From: Thiobacillus sp. | GTDB lineage: Bacteria; Pseudomonadota; Gammaproteobacteria; Burkholderiales; Thiobacillaceae | Direction of reading: 5' to 3' | Assembly (NCBI GenBank): GCA_019459325.1 | Contig: JAIBFA010000091.1 | Coordinates: 1-47,251, forward strand | DNA length: 47,251 nucleotides | Shown: piece after piece, positions 44,597 through 47,251 of the stretch | Layout: every line of letters starts with the position of its first letter | How positions within the stretch are numbered: position 1 is the stretch's first letter | Position numbers and translations under genes: made by a program | The notes under the pieces: model-generated | Databases searched by the model: none | What the model was told of the DNA's origin: nothing | What the model saw: only the letters and a program-made list of their open reading frames with translations

Positions 44597-44626
44597 TATT
44601 TTAGCACTCTCGGTCTAAGAGTGCTA
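44597..44626 (-). promoter_or_regulatory. Candidate sigma-70 promoter lying inside CIRCE
   Basis: On the minus strand TTAGCA, an 18-bp spacer and TAAAAT overlap the CIRCE repeat almost fully, so HrcA bound there would block polymerase. Score 4/6 and 5/6. Confidence 0.45.
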
Positions 44627-44627
44627 A
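44601..44627 (-). promoter_or_regulatory. CIRCE element (HrcA operator) upstream of rpoH
   Basis: TTAGCACTC-N9-GAGTGCTAA is present without mismatch (44601-44609 and 44619-44627). This is the full consensus of the HrcA repressor site. It lies 27-53 nt before the rpoH ATG. Confidence 0.93.
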
Positions 44628-44658
44628 GGCTATAAAGGGTTCCACACAACAGAGGGGG

Positions 44659-45567
44659 TCAGCGCGCCACCTCGGCCTGACGCAAGGTTCGCGTCACCGA
44701 AAACCAGGCGCCGAGCCAGCCGAACAGGCTCGTCAAGGCTAGCACGGCGACAATTTCGACCGGCGTCGGCGGCAGCAGATGAAAGGCCGACCCGTACAGG
44801 CCGGCCAGCCTTTCGACCGGTGCACGCAGGATCCCGCCTGCCACGGCCAGCACGCCCCCTGCGGCCAACCCGCCCAGCAGGCCCTGGAGCGCACCCACAT
44901 AGAGAAAGGGGCGGCGGATGTAGCGGTCGGTGGCGCCGATCAGCCGGCTGACGAGGATTTCGTCGCGCCGTGCCAGCACCTGGGCGCGGATGGCATTGCC
45001 CGAAATGGCGACGAGCGCGATGGCAAACAGGCCGGTCAGCAGCCAGACGCCGGTGCGGCCGATGGCGAGGGCGGCCTGCAGGCGATCGGCCCACTGGCTG
45101 TCGAGGTGGGTTTCCGCCACCCCCGGCAGTTTGCCGAGGGCATCCGCGACCCGCGCCAGTTCCTCGCGCGAGGTCGAGTGCGGCCGGACTATCCAGGCGT
45201 CCGGCAACGGGTTCTGGGTCAGGCCGGCGGTGATATCGGCCAGATCCTGCGCGGCGCTCAGCGCCGCCAGCGCGTCGTCCTTGGGCACAAAACGGGCCTC
45301 TGCGATGTCGGCTTGCTTGAGCCGTGCGGCAATGGCCTGCTTTTGCGCGGTCGACACCCCGGTATCGAGGAATACGCTGATTTCCGGTTGCGCAGGCAGG
45401 TCGCCCGCCAGCCCGCTGAGGTTGCCGAGCACCAGATACAGGCCGGTGGGCAGGCTGATCGCCACGCCCATGGCGAGCGCGGTGAGCAAGGTGGTGAGTG
45501 CCTGCATGCGCAGGCGGCGCAGCGCAGCAGTGAGTGCGTGCTTCTGATGCCGCAGCCAGCCGATCAT
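44659..45567 (-). CDS. ftsX: Cell division protein FtsX
   Basis: A 302-aa permease-like protein that works with FtsE to switch cell-wall hydrolases at the septum. A first helix (ALTTLLTALAMGVAISLPTG) is followed by a periplasmic domain and three C-terminal helices. EILVSRLIGATDRYIRRPF is typical of FtsX. GGAGG lies 8 nt before ATG 45567; the frame is also open further back into ftsE. It overlaps the ftsE stop by 4 nt. Confidence 0.94.
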   Translation of the reverse strand: MIGWLRHQKHALTAALRRLRMQALTTLLTALAMGVAISLPTGLYLVLGNLSGLAGDLPAQPEISVFLDTGVSTAQKQAIAARLKQADIAEARFVPKDDALAALSAAQDLADITAGLTQNPLPDAWIVRPHSTSREELARVADALGKLPGVAETHLDSQWADRLQAALAIGRTGVWLLTGLFAIALVAISGNAIRAQVLARRDEILVSRLIGATDRYIRRPFLYVGALQGLLGGLAAGGVLAVAGGILRAPVERLAGLYGSAFHLLPPTPVEIVAVLALTSLFGWLGAWFSVTRTLRQAEVAR

Positions 45568-46226
45568 GCCGACACCTCCCCGACCTTGCCGTGGTCGAGC
45601 CTGAGCGTGCGGCCGCCCAGCGCGCTGATGGCGCGGTCGTCGTGGGTGGCGATCACCAGCGTGGTGCCGACCTGATGGAAGTCGCGGAACATGGCCATGA
45701 TGTCGGCGGCATACCCGGCATCGAGGTTGCCGGTCGGTTCGTCGGCCAGCAGCAGGGCGGGGCGACTGACCAGCGCCCGGGCGATGCACAGGCGTTGCTG
45801 TTCGCCGCCCGAGAGGCTGACCGGGTTGGCTTTCTCGCGCTTGAGCAGGCCGACCTTGTCGATCACCGCGCGCGCCCGTTTCAGTGCCTCGCGACGGTCG
45901 GTTCCTGCGATGTCGAGCGGCAGCAGGACGTTTTCGATGACGTTGCGGTCAAACAGCAACTTGTGGTCCTGGAAAACCAGGCCGATGTTGCGGCGCAGAT
46001 AGGGTACGGCACGGTGCGACAGGCGCCCCACGTTCTGGCCGCTGACCGACACCATGCCGCTGGTGGGCCGCTCGATGGCGGCGATGAGTTTCAGCAGCGT
46101 GCTCTTGCCGGCACCCGAATGCCCGATCAGGAAAACCAGTTCGCCCTGTTCGATGGCGAGGTTGACCCCGGACAAGGCTTCGTGTCCGCCGGGATAACGC
46201 TTGGTGACCTGGCTGAAGCTGATCAT
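45564..46226 (-). CDS. ftsE: Cell division ATP-binding protein FtsE
   Basis: A 220-aa ABC ATPase. Walker A is LIGHSGAGKSTLLK, the signature is SLSGGEQQRLCIARAL and Walker B is LLLADEPTGNLD. IGLVFQDHKLLFDRNVIENV is a typical FtsE stretch around the Q-loop. It partners FtsX at the inner membrane. ATGA overlaps join it to ftsY and ftsX. Confidence 0.96.
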   Translation of the reverse strand: MISFSQVTKRYPGGHEALSGVNLAIEQGELVFLIGHSGAGKSTLLKLIAAIERPTSGMVSVSGQNVGRLSHRAVPYLRRNIGLVFQDHKLLFDRNVIENVLLPLDIAGTDRREALKRARAVIDKVGLLKREKANPVSLSGGEQQRLCIARALVSRPALLLADEPTGNLDAGYAADIMAMFRDFHQVGTTLVIATHDDRAISALGGRTLRLDHGKVGEVSA

Positions 46227-47158
46227 GCGGTAAACACCGCCTCGACGAATTCGCGTGCATCGAACGGCCGCAGGTCGTCGACGGTTTCACCGACGCCGAT
46301 GTAGCGTACCGGGATCGGCCGTGCCGGGCTTGATCGGGCCTGGGCGATGGCCGCAATGGCGCCGCCCTTGGCGGTGCCGTCCAGCTTGGTCAGCACGAGG
46401 CCCGTCACGCCGAGTGCGTCGTCGAAGGCCTTAACCTGGGTGACGGCGTTCTGCCCGGTGTTGGCGTCGAGCACCAGTAGCACTTCGTGCGGCGCGCCGG
46501 GGGCCGCTTTCTCGATCACGCGCTTGACCTTTTTGATCTCTTCCATCAGATGCAACTGGGTGGGCAGACGGCCGGCGGTATCGGCGAGCACCACGTCGAT
46601 GCCGCGCGCCTGCGCGGCCTGGATGGCATCGAATATCACCGCGGCGGAGTCGCCTTTTTCCTGGCTCACCACGGTCACGTTGTTGCGTTCGCCCCAGACC
46701 TGCAGCTGCTCGCGTGCCGCGGCGCGGAAAGTGTCGCCGGCAGCCAGCAGCACCGACAGACCCTGGGCCTGGTACAGCTTGGCGAGCTTGCCGATGGTGG
46801 TGGTCTTGCCGGCACCGTTGACGCCGGCCAGCATCAGGATGAAGGGTTTGTGCGGGGTGACGTCGAGCGGCGCCTGCAGGGGGATCAGCAGGTCGACCAG
46901 CGCCTGCTTCAGCGCGGCCTGCAGGTCGGACGCTTCGGTCAGGCCCTCGCGTCGCACCTGCTTCTGCAGCGTGTCGAGCAGCGCCTGCGTGGCGTCGACG
47001 CCGATGTCGGCGGTGATGAGGATGGTTTCGAGTTCCTCGAACAGCTCGGCGTCGATCTTGCGGCCGACGCCGAGCAGGCCGGACAGCTGGCCTCCCAGGC
47101 GGTCGCGGGTCTTCGCGAGTCCCTGCGTCAGTCGTTGCGCCCAGCCCGGGCGCGGCGC
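46223..47158 (-). CDS. ftsY: Signal recognition particle receptor FtsY, N-terminus missing
   Basis: The GTPase receptor that brings SRP-ribosome complexes to the membrane. The NG domain is present: the N part has AQRLTQGLAKTRDRL and ELFEELETILITADIG, then the P-loop LAGVNGAGKTTTIGKLA, DTAGRLPTQLHLMEEI, TKLDGTAKGG and the closing IPVRYIGVGETVDDLRPFD. The frame is open up to about 47158, where sequence turns to a G-homopolymer; the N-terminal acidic domain and the start codon are lost. The GTG at 46957 is internal and not the start. Confidence 0.93.
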   Translation of the reverse strand, partial: APRPGWAQRLTQGLAKTRDRLGGQLSGLLGVGRKIDAELFEELETILITADIGVDATQALLDTLQKQVRREGLTEASDLQAALKQALVDLLIPLQAPLDVTPHKPFILMLAGVNGAGKTTTIGKLAKLYQAQGLSVLLAAGDTFRAAAREQLQVWGERNNVTVVSQEKGDSAAVIFDAIQAAQARGIDVVLADTAGRLPTQLHLMEEIKKVKRVIEKAAPGAPHEVLLVLDANTGQNAVTQVKAFDDALGVTGLVLTKLDGTAKGGAIAAIAQARSSPARPIPVRYIGVGETVDDLRPFDAREFVEAVFTA

Positions 47159-47251
47159 GGGGGGGGGGGGGGGGGGGGGGGTGGGGGGGGGGGGGGGGGC
47201 GGGGGGGGGGCCCCCCCGGAACGGGGGGGGGGGGTTGGGGGGGGGGGGGGG
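47159..47251. other. Low-complexity G-run at the contig end, probable artefact
   Basis: Almost all G, with a few C, T and A, replacing the start of ftsY. No biological feature is supported; it looks like sequencing or assembly noise. Confidence 0.9.

Overview
The window is a high-GC chromosomal stretch from a betaproteobacterium. Its affinities look closest to the Thiobacillus/Nitrosomonadales type. This is an inference from gene content: a bioBFHCD operon, a caa3-type cox cluster with DUF2244, DUF2970 and a 39-aa 'small assembly' gene, a cbb3 operon, and ftsY-ftsE-ftsX-rpoH. No rRNA, tRNA, CRISPR array, insertion sequence or prophage was seen. The last ~90 bases are almost pure G and look like a contig-end artefact.

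Region 1 (1-16847, all minus strand) is a surface or exopolysaccharide cluster transcribed toward the left edge. In transcription order it holds a GT4 glycosyltransferase, a pyruvyl transferase, a QueC-like PP-loop ATPase with a four-cysteine site, a zinc-motif methyltransferase, a GtrA/GtrB/GT-C lipid-linked sugar module, a Wzx-type flippase, a GT2, a beta-propeller protein, a polysaccharide deacetylase, an acyltransferase, another GT2, a sulfotransferase and a GT2 cut by the window edge. Together they suggest a heavily decorated polysaccharide (sulfate, pyruvate ketal, acyl groups, side-chain sugar). Polymerase and export genes are not in the window. A near-consensus sigma-54 promoter sits on the gtrB stop codon, upstream of the flippase. 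A divergent GT2 gene (17103-17992) is broken by a one-base deletion.

Region 2 (18322-27695) is housekeeping: aroB-dgt, a tandem rhodanese with a strong sigma-54-type promoter plus a small CopD-like membrane protein, comF on the opposite strand, and a tightly overlapping operon of a membrane protein followed by bioB-bioF-bioH-bioC-bioD.

Region 3 (27811-43664) is respiration. It begins with the aa3/caa3 oxidase (coxB with fused cytochrome c, coxA, cox11, coxC) and its assembly and heme A genes (surf1, a thioredoxin-fold SCO-like gene, ctaA, ctaB). An Rrf2 regulator with three cysteines and a SCO1 lipoprotein follow. Then comes the high-affinity cbb3 oxidase ccoNOQP with its accessory genes ccoG, a long fixH and ccoS; ccoI is absent. 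A 35-aa membrane peptide ends the block at a 20-bp perfect terminator stem.

Region 4 (43729-47158, minus strand) is ftsY-ftsE-ftsX followed by rpoH. A perfect CIRCE element lies directly upstream of rpoH, implying that HrcA controls the heat-shock sigma factor.
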